Under the pieces are notes generated by a model. That model did not search any database. It saw only the letters and a program-made list of their open reading frames with translations, and was not told the DNA's origin. The position numbers were made by a program, and so were the translations under genes. From Conyzicola nivalis_A (GTDB lineage Bacteria; Actinomycetota; Actinomycetes; Actinomycetales; Microbacteriaceae): a stretch of DNA of 64,000 nucleotides. The stretch covers positions 1-64,000 of the forward strand of contig NZ_JBEPSJ010000003.1 in NCBI RefSeq assembly GCF_040548875.1. Direction: 5' to 3'. The stretch's first letter is position 1. The number at the start of each line of letters is the position of its first letter. Below, one piece after another: positions 42,376 to 50,061 of the stretch.

Positions 42376-44220
42376 TCAGGCGTTCTGGTCGAAGTACAGC
42401 TCCCAGTACGTGCCGCGCGCGGCCAGCAGCTCGGCGTGGGTGCCGCTCTCGGCGATCTGGCCAGCCACCACCACGTAGATGACGTCGGCGTCGACGATGG
42501 TCGAGAGGCGGTGGGCGATCGCGATGGTGGTGCGTCCGCGCGAGGCGGTATCCAGCGCGTCCTGCACGACCCGCTCCGAGATGGAGTCGAGCGCACTCGT
42601 GGCCTCGTCGAGGATGAGCACCGCCGGGTCTTTCAGCAACACCCGCGCGATCGCGATGCGCTGCTTCTCGCCGCCGCTCAGCCGGTACCCGCGTTCGCCG
42701 ACGAGCGTGCTGTAGCCGTCGGGGAACGACTCGATGGTGGCGTGGATGTTCGCGGCCTTCGCCGCTCTCACGAGCTCGTCGTCGGTGGCGTCGGGTTTGG
42801 CGTAGCGCAGGTTGTCGCCGATCGAGGCGTGGAAGAGGTAGGTCTCCTGGCTGACGATGCCGATGTTCTTCACGAGCGACAGCTCGGAGAGCGCGCGCAC
42901 GTCGTCGCCGGCGAACCGCACGCTGCCGCTCGACGCGTCGTGCAGGCGCGGGATAAGGTACGACACCGTGGTCTTGCCGGCACCCGACGGGCCGACGAAC
43001 GCGGCGAACTGCCCGGGCTCGATGCGGAACGAGACGCCGTCGAGGGTGGCCCTGGTGTCGCTGGCCGCGTCCGGGTAGCGGAACACGACGTCGTCGAATT
43101 CGACGAGCCCGAGTTTCGCCGGGTCGACCTCCTTCGCATCCGGGGCGTCCTTAATGGCCGGCTTCAGATCGAGGTACTCGAAGATGCGGGAGAACAGTGC
43201 GGAGGAGGTCTGCAGGTCGAGGGCGACGCGCATCAGGCCGAGCAGCGGGAAGGTGAGCCGGGCCTGCACCGTGGTGAAGGCGACGATCGTTCCGGCCGTG
43301 ACGGGCACGTCGCGCAGGATCAGCCAGGCCGCCACGAGGTACACCACCGCGGGGATCACCGAGAGGAAGATGCCGACCATGGCGAAGAACCACTGGCCGC
43401 TCATCGCCTGCCGCACCTGCAGGCCGATCTGGTTGTCGTTCTCGAGCGCGTAGCGGTCGGTCTCCGACTTCTGCTGGTTGAAGCTCTTCGCGAGCAGGAT
43501 GCCCGAGACGCTCAGCGTCTCCTGCGTGATCGCGGTCATGTCGCTCAGCGACTCCTGCGTCTTGGTCGCGATCCGGGCACGAACCTGGCCGACCTTGCGC
43601 TGGGCGAGCACGAGCACCGGCAGCAGGATGACCGCGACGATGGTGAGCTGCCAGCTCAGAATGAGCATGCTGACGAAAGCGGCGATCACCGTGACGGTGT
43701 TGCCGATGACGCTCGAGATCGTGTTGCTGAGCACGCCGGCCACACCGCCCACGTCGTTCTGCAGCCTCGACTGGATGATGCCCGTCTTGGTGCGGGTGAA
43801 GAACGCGAGCTCCATCGCCTGCAGGTGCTCGAACAGCCGCACGCGCAGCGAGCCCATCACCTTGTTGCCGACGGTGGCGGTGAGCCAGGTCTGCCAGACG
43901 CCGAGGGCGGATGACGCGATCCAGATCAGCACCATGATGCCGACGAGCTCGAGCAGCACGGGCATGTTCGGCCCTCCCGTCGGGAAGAGGCCGAGGTCGA
44001 ACGCCTGCTTCGTCAGCAGAGGCGGCGCGACGCTGAGCGCCGCGCTCACGAGTACCAGCACGATGGTGACGGTGAGCTGCGACCTGTACGGGGCGAACAG
44101 GTCGCCGATGCGCTTCAGGAGGTCGGGGATGCGCGGAGCCTCCGCGTTCTGGGCCTTCTGCGCCGCCGCGTCTCCGCTGCTGACTCGTCCGGGATGACCC
44201 CCACCGCGCATTCCACTCAC
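42376..44220 (-). CDS. ABC exporter, fused permease and ATPase
   Basis: This 614-residue half-transporter has six transmembrane segments (about residues 45-330) and a nucleotide-binding domain with Walker A GPSGAGKTT, signature LSGGEKQR and Walker B AVLILDEATSALD, plus the switch His in IAIAHRLSTI. It resembles MdlB/MsbA-type lipid or drug exporters and would act as a homodimer. The start is taken as the GTG at 44220; an ATG three codons later is also possible. It converges on the DUF305 gene. Confidence 0.9.
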   Translation of the reverse strand: MSGMRGGGHPGRVSSGDAAAQKAQNAEAPRIPDLLKRIGDLFAPYRSQLTVTIVLVLVSAALSVAPPLLTKQAFDLGLFPTGGPNMPVLLELVGIMVLIWIASSALGVWQTWLTATVGNKVMGSLRVRLFEHLQAMELAFFTRTKTGIIQSRLQNDVGGVAGVLSNTISSVIGNTVTVIAAFVSMLILSWQLTIVAVILLPVLVLAQRKVGQVRARIATKTQESLSDMTAITQETLSVSGILLAKSFNQQKSETDRYALENDNQIGLQVRQAMSGQWFFAMVGIFLSVIPAVVYLVAAWLILRDVPVTAGTIVAFTTVQARLTFPLLGLMRVALDLQTSSALFSRIFEYLDLKPAIKDAPDAKEVDPAKLGLVEFDDVVFRYPDAASDTRATLDGVSFRIEPGQFAAFVGPSGAGKTTVSYLIPRLHDASSGSVRFAGDDVRALSELSLVKNIGIVSQETYLFHASIGDNLRYAKPDATDDELVRAAKAANIHATIESFPDGYSTLVGERGYRLSGGEKQRIAIARVLLKDPAVLILDEATSALDSISERVVQDALDTASRGRTTIAIAHRLSTIVDADVIYVVVAGQIAESGTHAELLAARGTYWELYFDQNA

Positions 44221-44251
44221 GGGTCGAGCCTACGCTTCGTTCTCGAACGGC

Positions 44252-44311
44252 GATCGAGCCTGTCGAGATCCCACCGACGCTGACGGACGGGAGATGTCGA
44301 CAGGCTCGATC
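44252..44311. repeat. Interspersed palindrome (family C)
   Basis: GATCGAGCCTGTCGA (44252-44266) and TCGACAGGCTCGATC (44297-44311) are perfect 15-base inverted arms. The core GAGCCTGTCGA/TCGACAGGCTC recurs at 49159-49206. It lies 11 bases past the aglG stop on the minus strand and could end that transcript. Confidence 0.7.
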
Positions 44312-44322
44312 TACGGCCTCGA

Positions 44323-45312
44323 TCAGCCCTTCGTCGACCCGGCGAGCAGGCCGCGCACGAAGTACCGCTGGAGTCCGAAGAACACGATCAGCGGCACTAT
44401 GAGCGACACGAACGCGGCGGCGGTGAGGCGCTGCCAGTCCTGACCGCGCGTGCCCGTCAGCTCGGCCAGCCTCTGTGTGAGCGGTGCGGCATCCTGCGTT
44501 CCGCCGGAGAAGATCAGGGCCACCAGCAGGTCGTTCCACACCCAGAGGAACTGGAAGATGGCGAACGATGCGATAGCCGGCAGCGCGAGCGGGAGCACGA
44601 TCCGGATGAACACCTGCATGTGGCTCGCACCGTCGACACGGGCCGCCTCGATGACCTCGCCCGGGATCTCGGTGATGAAGTTGTGCAGCAGGAAGATCGC
44701 CAGCGGCAGCGCGAAGATCGTGTGCGCTATCCAGATCGGCAGGTAATTCTGCTCGGGTATCGACGGGATGATGTCGTGCAGGAACTCCTGACCGGGGCGC
44801 AGGATCGTGCCGAAGACCTGCAGCAGCGGGATGAGCGCCATCTGCAGCGGGACGATCTGCAACGCGAAGACGACGATGAAGATCCAGCCGCTGCCTCGGA
44901 ACTTGATCCACGCGAAGGCGTAGGCCGCCATCGACGCGATCACGAGCGGGAAGATCGTCGCGGGTATCGCGATGGCCAGGGAGTTCATGAAGTAGGCGCC
45001 GAGCTGCGGCGACGACTGCGACGACGAGAGGAGCACGTCCTGGTAGTTGTCGAGCGTCAGCGCCGGGTTGGAGAAGAAGGTCCACCAGCCGGTCTCGCGG
45101 ATCGCCTCGGCCGGACGGAACGAGGAGACGAGCAGGCCGAAGGTCGGCGTCGTCCACAGCACCGCGATAATCAACGCGGCGAAGGTGGCCCGGCGCGAGG
45201 TGAGACGGCGCTTGACCCTGCCGGCCTTCGACAGGCCCTGGTCGGCCAATTCGATCGAGCCCTTGAGCTTGCCGTCTTTCGGGATGGGCAGGTCGACTGG
45301 AGATACGCTCAT
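44323..45312 (-). CDS. aglG: Alpha-glucoside ABC transporter permease, AglG-like
   Basis: This 329-residue MalG-type CUT1 permease has an N-terminal hydrophilic stretch of about 40 residues, six transmembrane segments and the EAA loop GEVIEAARVDGASHMQVF. It overlaps the aglF stop by four bases. It forms the channel with AglF. No ATPase and no alpha-glucosidase gene follow, so both must be elsewhere. Confidence 0.9.
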   Translation of the reverse strand: MSVSPVDLPIPKDGKLKGSIELADQGLSKAGRVKRRLTSRRATFAALIIAVLWTTPTFGLLVSSFRPAEAIRETGWWTFFSNPALTLDNYQDVLLSSSQSSPQLGAYFMNSLAIAIPATIFPLVIASMAAYAFAWIKFRGSGWIFIVVFALQIVPLQMALIPLLQVFGTILRPGQEFLHDIIPSIPEQNYLPIWIAHTIFALPLAIFLLHNFITEIPGEVIEAARVDGASHMQVFIRIVLPLALPAIASFAIFQFLWVWNDLLVALIFSGGTQDAAPLTQRLAELTGTRGQDWQRLTAAAFVSLIVPLIVFFGLQRYFVRGLLAGSTKG

Positions 45313-46280
45313 CGGATTTCCTTCTGGCTACGGAGAACGCGGACGTTGTAGATGACGATGGGGAGCACGAGGATGAACAGGATCACCGCGAGCGCGGCCC
45401 CCCTGCCCGGTTCGTTCGCTCGAAACGCCTGCGTGTACATCTCGTTGGCGACGACGCTGGTGTCGAAGTTTCCGGCAGTCATCGTGCGGACTATGTCGAA
45501 CACCTTGAGTGTGGCGATCGAGATCGTGGTCACAACCACTACGAGGGAGCCGCGGATGCCCGGGATGGTCACGTTGCGGAACCGCTGCCAGGCATTGGTG
45601 CCGTCGAGCTGGGCGGCCTCGATCTGCTCGGTCGGCACGCCCTTGATGGCTGCGGAGAGCACGACCATGGCGAATCCGGTCTGGATCCACACCATGACGG
45701 CGATCAGCAGGAAGGTGTTGAGCGGGCCGGTCTGCAGCCACTGCACGGGATCGCCGCCGAAGGCGACGACCACGGCGTTCAGCAGACCGATCTGGTCACG
45801 GCCCTGCGACTTGTAGTCGTAGACGAACTTCCAGATGATGCCGGCGCCGACGAAGGAGATCGCCATCGGCATGAAGACAAGGGCCTTGAAGAACTTCTCA
45901 CCCCGCGACTTGTCGATGAACACCGCGTAGGCGAGGCCGATCGCGGTGGAGACGGTGGGCACGAGCACGACCCAGATGACGGTGTTGACGAGGGTGCGCA
46001 CCGCGTCGGGCTGGGTGAACGCCCAGATGAAGTTCTCGAACCCGACCGGGTCTCCGGTGCGGTTGAAGAACGCCAGCGAGGTGGTGCGAATCGCCGGGTA
46101 GATGAGACCGCCGACGAGCAGGATGAGTGCCGGTCCGATGAAGGCGGCGAGTTGGAAGTAGTCGCGAGAGCGCTTGGGCGCCTTGTCGACGATGAACAGG
46201 ATCAGCCCGATGACGGCGGCGAAAATCGCGAGTCCGCCGGCGACCTGGACGATTTTACCGATGAGATCCGCAGTGGTCAT
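45309..46280 (-). CDS. aglF: Alpha-glucoside ABC transporter permease, AglF-like
   Basis: This 323-residue MalF-type CUT1 permease has a characteristic extra N-terminal membrane segment (about residues 8-30), then FQLAAFIGPALILLVGGLIYPA, and the EAA loop TEQIEAAQLDGTNAWQ. The pattern is that of AglF. It follows the binding-protein gene after a 108-base gap with a hairpin. Confidence 0.9.
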   Translation of the reverse strand: MTTADLIGKIVQVAGGLAIFAAVIGLILFIVDKAPKRSRDYFQLAAFIGPALILLVGGLIYPAIRTTSLAFFNRTGDPVGFENFIWAFTQPDAVRTLVNTVIWVVLVPTVSTAIGLAYAVFIDKSRGEKFFKALVFMPMAISFVGAGIIWKFVYDYKSQGRDQIGLLNAVVVAFGGDPVQWLQTGPLNTFLLIAVMVWIQTGFAMVVLSAAIKGVPTEQIEAAQLDGTNAWQRFRNVTIPGIRGSLVVVVTTISIATLKVFDIVRTMTAGNFDTSVVANEMYTQAFRANEPGRGAALAVILFILVLPIVIYNVRVLRSQKEIR

Positions 46281-46337
46281 GGGATTCCTCTAAGTTTTCT
46301 TTCGGCTCTGAAATGGTGGGAAGTCGGCGTAGTGAAT

Positions 46338-46365
46338 GGGGCGGAGCCGACGTCGGCCCCGCCCC
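46338..46365 (-). terminator. Intercistronic hairpin after aglE
   Basis: GGGGCGGAGCCGAC (46338-46351) and GTCGGCCCCGCCCC (46352-46365) pair with one mismatch; the innermost bases form the loop. It lies 23 bases past the aglE stop, before aglF. This is the third such hairpin behind a binding-protein gene in the window. Confidence 0.6.
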
Positions 46366-46388
46366 TCACTGTGTCCGCGACTGCGGTA

Positions 46389-47714
46389 CTACTGAGGCCA
46401 GCTGGCCTCGATGGTGTCCACCGTCTGCTGGGTGCTGTCGCCGCTGAGCCAGCCGACGATTCCCTTCCAGAAGGAGTTCGCGCCGACGGCGCCCGGCATC
46501 AGGTCGGAGCCGTCGTAGCGGAAGGTCGCCTCGGGGTCCTGAAGGATCTCGATGGTGTCCTCGAGCAGCGGGCTCGATGCGAGCGACGGGTCGACCCCGT
46601 TGTTGGCGCTGACCGTTCCGCCCTGCTCGACGCGCAGGTTGGCGAACGTGTCGCTCGACATGTGGGTGAGCACGGCCGTGATGGCGTCGCTCTCCTCGAA
46701 TGCCACGACGGTCTCGCCGCCGCCGGTGACGGCGAGCGGGTCATCCGCGTTGACGGGCGGCATCAGGAAGGCGTAGACGTCTCCGTCGGGCGATACGTCG
46801 ACGCCGTCGCCCCAGTTGACCTCGTAGAAGGAGGCCTGGTGGTGCAGCGAGCACGCTCCGTCGAGGATCGGGAGTCCACCCTCCTGGAACGGGGTCGAGA
46901 TCAGCGACTCGGTGTCGATGTACTCGGGGTTCTTCAGGATCTCGCCTGCCGCGTCGAACGCGGAGACGATGGCGGGGTCGTTGAACGGGATCTGGTGGGT
47001 GACCCACTGGTCGTAGACGTCGGGGCCGGACTGGCGGAGCACGAAGTCTTCGATCCAGTCGGTTCCCGGCCAGCCGGTGGCGTCGCCCGACTCCATGCCG
47101 GCGCACCAGGGGAGGTGGTCGCCCTCGTCTGCGATGGTCTGGGTGAGTTCCGTCAGTTCTTCGAGCGACTTCGGGATCTCGTAGCCCTTGTCTTCGAACT
47201 CCGCGGGCGAGTACCAGATGTAGCCCTTGACGCTCGCGAGCATCGGGGCTCCGTAGAAGACGTCGTCGAAGGTGCTGTAGGCCTTCCAGTCTTCCGACCA
47301 GAACTCGTCGGTGTTCGCTTCGACCTCGGCGGGTGCCGGCTTCAGGAATCCGTTCTCGGCGAGCAGCGAGACGAGTCCGGGCTGCGGCACGATTCCGATG
47401 TCGGGGGCGTTGCCACCCTCGGCGAGCTGGGCGATGTTGCCTTCGAAGTCGCGGCTGCCCTGGTAGTCGATGGTGATGTCGGTGCAGGTGGCGAAGTCGG
47501 CCCACGATGCGATGAGGCGGTCGGCCTCGGTCTCGACGATGGTGCCGGAGATGGTGACCTCGTCACCGTCGAACGTTCCGTAGGACTCGTACTCGCTGCA
47601 GTCGGTGTCTTCCTTCGACTGCTGCGTGTCACCGGTACAGCCGGTGAGCGCGAGGCCGATGACGCCTGCTGCGGCGATCGGCACGAGTAGGCGGCGTTTA
47701 AACGCTGAACTCAT
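46389..47714 (-). CDS. aglE: Alpha-glucoside-binding lipoprotein, AglE-like
   Basis: This 441-residue family 1 solute-binding protein has a lipoprotein signal ending in ALTGC (Cys26). The mature part shows VTISGTIVETEADRLIASWADF and AQLAEGGNAPDIGIVPQPG, typical of AglE-type alpha-glucoside binders. It starts at an ATG with GAGGAGGA upstream. The promoter carries two LacI-type palindromes with AGCGCT centres. The substrate is inferred from similarity to the family. Confidence 0.88.
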   Translation of the reverse strand: MSSAFKRRLLVPIAAAGVIGLALTGCTGDTQQSKEDTDCSEYESYGTFDGDEVTISGTIVETEADRLIASWADFATCTDITIDYQGSRDFEGNIAQLAEGGNAPDIGIVPQPGLVSLLAENGFLKPAPAEVEANTDEFWSEDWKAYSTFDDVFYGAPMLASVKGYIWYSPAEFEDKGYEIPKSLEELTELTQTIADEGDHLPWCAGMESGDATGWPGTDWIEDFVLRQSGPDVYDQWVTHQIPFNDPAIVSAFDAAGEILKNPEYIDTESLISTPFQEGGLPILDGACSLHHQASFYEVNWGDGVDVSPDGDVYAFLMPPVNADDPLAVTGGGETVVAFEESDAITAVLTHMSSDTFANLRVEQGGTVSANNGVDPSLASSPLLEDTIEILQDPEATFRYDGSDLMPGAVGANSFWKGIVGWLSGDSTQQTVDTIEASWPQ

Positions 47715-47793
47715 AGTTCCTCCTCATTGAGATGTGCCCGTCCGCGCCTAGCGCGGGGACGAACGAATGTGTTGCAAGGGTGGTTGTGCGGTG

Positions 47794-47807
47794 TGGTAGC
47801 GCTCCCA
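47794..47807 (-). promoter_or_regulatory. LacI-type operator 1 of aglE
   Basis: TGGTAGCGCTCCCA matches its reverse complement at 12 of 14 positions and has an AGCGCT centre. It lies downstream of the likely transcription start, about 80 bases before the ATG. Confidence 0.5.
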
Positions 47808-47847
47808 CGCCCGCTGCTTCGCGGGTTTGAGAATTCGTACAAGACTC

Positions 47848-47883
47848 AAGCTATGGCACGCGCTCAGAGAGAGCAAGCGCTTG
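47848..47883 (-). promoter_or_regulatory. aglE promoter with operator 2
   Basis: On the minus strand TTGCTC (47871-47876), a 17-base spacer and TAGCTT (47848-47853) form a plausible promoter. The perfect palindrome CAAGCGCTTG (47874-47883) overlaps the -35 element. Its regulator is not encoded in the window. Confidence 0.5.
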
Positions 47884-47936
47884 TGGTCAAGAAACGATTA
47901 CTTTGCGTCAGGCCTGACAATGTGTCGTCTAACGAA

Positions 47937-47972
47937 CGAAGGCACCGCTCCCCGAGGGGAGCGATGCCTTCG
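47937..47972 (-). terminator. rplL terminator
   Basis: CGAAGGCACCGCTCCC (47937-47952) and GGGAGCGATGCCTTCG (47957-47972) pair with one mismatch, followed on the minus strand by the T-containing TTCGTTCG. It lies 24 bases past the rplL stop. Confidence 0.75.
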
Positions 47973-47995
47973 TGAATCCCCTAGCGGGGACGGGA

Positions 47996-48379
47996 CTACT
48001 TGAGCGTGACGGTGGCGCCAGCTTCTTCGAGCTGAGCCTTTGCCTTCTCGGCGGTCTCCTTGTTGACACCCTCGAGGACTGCGCCGGGGGCGCCGTCTAC
48101 GACAGCCTTGGCCTCGCCGAGTCCGAGGCTGGTGAGCGCGCGAACCTCCTTGATGACCTGGATCTTCTTCTCGCCGGCCGACTCGAGGATGACGTCGAAG
48201 GAATCCTTCTCCTCAACCTCTTCGACAGCGGCAGCAGCGCCACCGGCAGCGGCAACCGCGACGGGAGCGGCGGCGGTTACTTCGAAGACCTCTTCGAACT
48301 TCTTGACGAAGTCGCTGAGCTCAATGAGGGTCAGTTCCTTGAAGGCTTCGATGAGCTCTTCGCTTGACAGCTTTGCCAT
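47996..48379 (-). CDS. rplL: 50S ribosomal protein L7/L12
   Basis: This 127-residue acidic protein forms the stalk of the large ribosomal subunit and recruits translation factors. It has the N-terminal dimerisation domain (MAKLSSEELIEAFKELTLIEL in outline), an Ala-rich hinge (about residues 34-55) and the conserved C-terminal domain with KIQVIKEVRALTSLGLGEAK. It follows rplJ after 52 bases. A terminator comes next, so rpoBC is not in this operon. Confidence 0.98.
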   Translation of the reverse strand: MAKLSSEELIEAFKELTLIELSDFVKKFEEVFEVTAAAPVAVAAAGGAAAAVEEVEEKDSFDVILESAGEKKIQVIKEVRALTSLGLGEAKAVVDGAPGAVLEGVNKETAEKAKAQLEEAGATVTLK

Positions 48380-48431
48380 GATTTTCTCCTTGTGTGTTTC
48401 TTACTTCTACAAACCGCGGGTCAGGCAATGC

Positions 48432-48947
48432 CTAGTTCGCGGACTCCTGCTTCTCACGCAGCGCCTCGACCGTGCGAACGGCCTTCGAGAGCGGAGCGTT
48501 GAAGAGATATGCCGCACCGAACAGCGAAGCCTTGATTGCGCCGGCCATCTTGGCAAGCAGCACTTCACGGGAATCGAGGTCGGCGAGCTTCGCTACGTCT
48601 TCCGCGGTGAGGGCGTTACCGTCGAGGTAACCGCTCTTCACAACGAGCAGCGGGTTTGCCTTGGCAAAGTCGCGCAGAATCTTCGCAACGGCGACGGTGT
48701 CGCCGTGTACGAAAGCGATTGCGGACGGGCCGGTCAGTTCGTCGTCAAACGAAGTGATACCTGCCGCGTTGGCCGAAATCTTGGTCAGCGTGTTCTTCAC
48801 CACGGCGTACGTTGCGTCTGCACTGAGTGACTTGCGCAGCGTCTTCAGCTGAGCAACAGTGAGACCGCGGTACTCGGTGAGCAGTACGGCGTTCGAGTTA
48901 CGGAACTTGTCCGTAAGCTCGGCAACCGATGCTTCCTTGTTCGCCAT
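48432..48947 (-). CDS. rplJ: 50S ribosomal protein L10
   Basis: This 171-residue protein anchors the L7/L12 stalk to the ribosome and, in many bacteria, represses its own synthesis by binding the mRNA leader. EYRGLTVAQLKTLRKSL and VVKNTLTKIS are conserved L10 segments. The ATG at 48947 is supported by AGGAGA; a frame extension of 11 residues upstream is not family-like. A structured leader with a terminator lies in front. Confidence 0.98.
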   Translation of the reverse strand: MANKEASVAELTDKFRNSNAVLLTEYRGLTVAQLKTLRKSLSADATYAVVKNTLTKISANAAGITSFDDELTGPSAIAFVHGDTVAVAKILRDFAKANPLLVVKSGYLDGNALTAEDVAKLADLDSREVLLAKMAGAIKASLFGAAYLFNAPLSKAVRTVEALREKQESAN

Positions 48948-48998
48948 GGCTCTCCTTAATTGATGATTGTCATTAGCCAAGGAGACGCGGGTATAAAA

Positions 48999-49120
48999 CT
49001 AAAAAAGCCCCACGCAGTTGCGCGGAGCTTTGAACCCTTTCGGGGAAACTTCGAACACCTGCGCTGGATTTATGGAATCGCACCCGTGAGGGCGCAAGAC
49101 AACCTGCGGTCTTTGGCTTC
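48999..49120 (-). ncRNA. Ribosomal protein L10 leader with intrinsic terminator
   Basis: On the minus strand the leader contains CAAAGACCGCAGG and later CAGCGCAGGTG, the conserved pieces of the L10 leader family that bind L10(L12)4. It ends in AAAGCTCCGCGCA and TGCGTGGGGCTTT, which pair over 13 positions, followed directly by T residues. That is a full intrinsic terminator about 55 bases before the rplJ start. L10 binding could therefore control read-through into rplJL. Boundaries are approximate. Confidence 0.75.
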
Positions 49121-49158
49121 GTACACAGTAGCACAGGGTTCGGGGGCCTCGCCGTCCG

Positions 49159-49206
49159 CTGAGCCTGTCGAAGCGTCTACCGCCTACAGCCCTTCGACAG
49201 GCTCAG
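49159..49206. repeat. Interspersed palindrome (family C), second copy
   Basis: CTGAGCCTGTCGAAG (49159-49173) and CTTCGACAGGCTCAG (49192-49206) are perfect inverted arms of 15 bases. The copy lies 12 bases past the stop of the epimerase gene on the minus strand, just as the copy at 44252-44311 follows aglG, and may serve as terminator. Confidence 0.7.
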
Positions 49207-49217
49207 GGATCGCACGG

Positions 49218-50057
49218 TCAGTCGCGCCAGCTGTGCCGCGGCTCGTAGCCGAGCACCCGGCGCGCCTTCTCGATCGAGAGCAGGGTCTCGGTGCCCGACA
49301 GCTCGCGCGTCACCTCGACGTCGGGAAAGCCTGTGGCCGCGAGCTCGGCGCTCGGCGTGCGCATGACCGAGTCGGCCGCCGCGATGATGAACCGGTCGAA
49401 ACCGGGAGCCGAGAGTTCGACGGCCTTGAGCACGGCCTGTGCTCCGTCTCTCGAGTCGATGTAGCCCCAGGCGTTCCAGCGGCGAACCGCCGGGTCATCT
49501 TGAAACCCTTCGAATCCCTCGTAGTCGACCTCGTTCATGACGTTCGAGAAGCGCAGCGCCGTGATGCTGAGCCGGGGGTCCCAGCGCACGAGCTTCTGGG
49601 CGAGCTCCTCTTCGAGGTGCTTCACGACCGCGTACATCGACTCCGGTCGCGACGGGTACTCCTCGTCGATCGGCAGGTAGGGCGGGTCGATGTCGAACGG
49701 GATGCCGAGCAGTGTCTCGCTCGAGGCGTAGACGACCGTGCGGATGCCGGCGCGACGAGCCGCCTGGAACACGTTGAACGTCGAGTTCATGTTGTTGTGG
49801 AAGGTGGCGGAGTCGGCCTGGATGCCGCCGGCGGGAATCGCGGCGAGGTGCACTATGGCGTCGGCGCCGTCGATGCGGTCGTTCACGCCGAACACGGCGT
49901 CGATGACCTGGCCGTAGTCGGTGAGGTCGACGCGGGTGAATCCCGGTCCGCGCTCGCCCACCGCGTCGAGGTTGAGCACCGTGTGCCCCGCCTCATTCAG
50001 TGCGGTGACGACCGCAGTGCCGAGCTTGCCTGAACCGCCGGTGACGAGAATGCGCAT
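49218..50057 (-). CDS. NAD-dependent epimerase/dehydratase family protein
   Basis: This 279-residue extended short-chain dehydrogenase has the NAD motif VTGGSGKLGTAV at the N-terminus, IVHLAAIPAG, the SSE active-site segment YASSETLLG and the YxxxK pair in MYAVVKHLEEE. It may act on a nucleotide sugar or sugar acid; the family alone does not show the substrate. The ATG at 50057 lies four bases after the stop of the sensor kinase gene, so it appears to be co-transcribed with the two-component system. Confidence 0.82.
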   Translation of the reverse strand: MRILVTGGSGKLGTAVVTALNEAGHTVLNLDAVGERGPGFTRVDLTDYGQVIDAVFGVNDRIDGADAIVHLAAIPAGGIQADSATFHNNMNSTFNVFQAARRAGIRTVVYASSETLLGIPFDIDPPYLPIDEEYPSRPESMYAVVKHLEEELAQKLVRWDPRLSITALRFSNVMNEVDYEGFEGFQDDPAVRRWNAWGYIDSRDGAQAVLKAVELSAPGFDRFIIAAADSVMRTPSAELAATGFPDVEVTRELSGTETLLSIEKARRVLGYEPRHSWRD

Positions 50058-50061
50058 GGTC

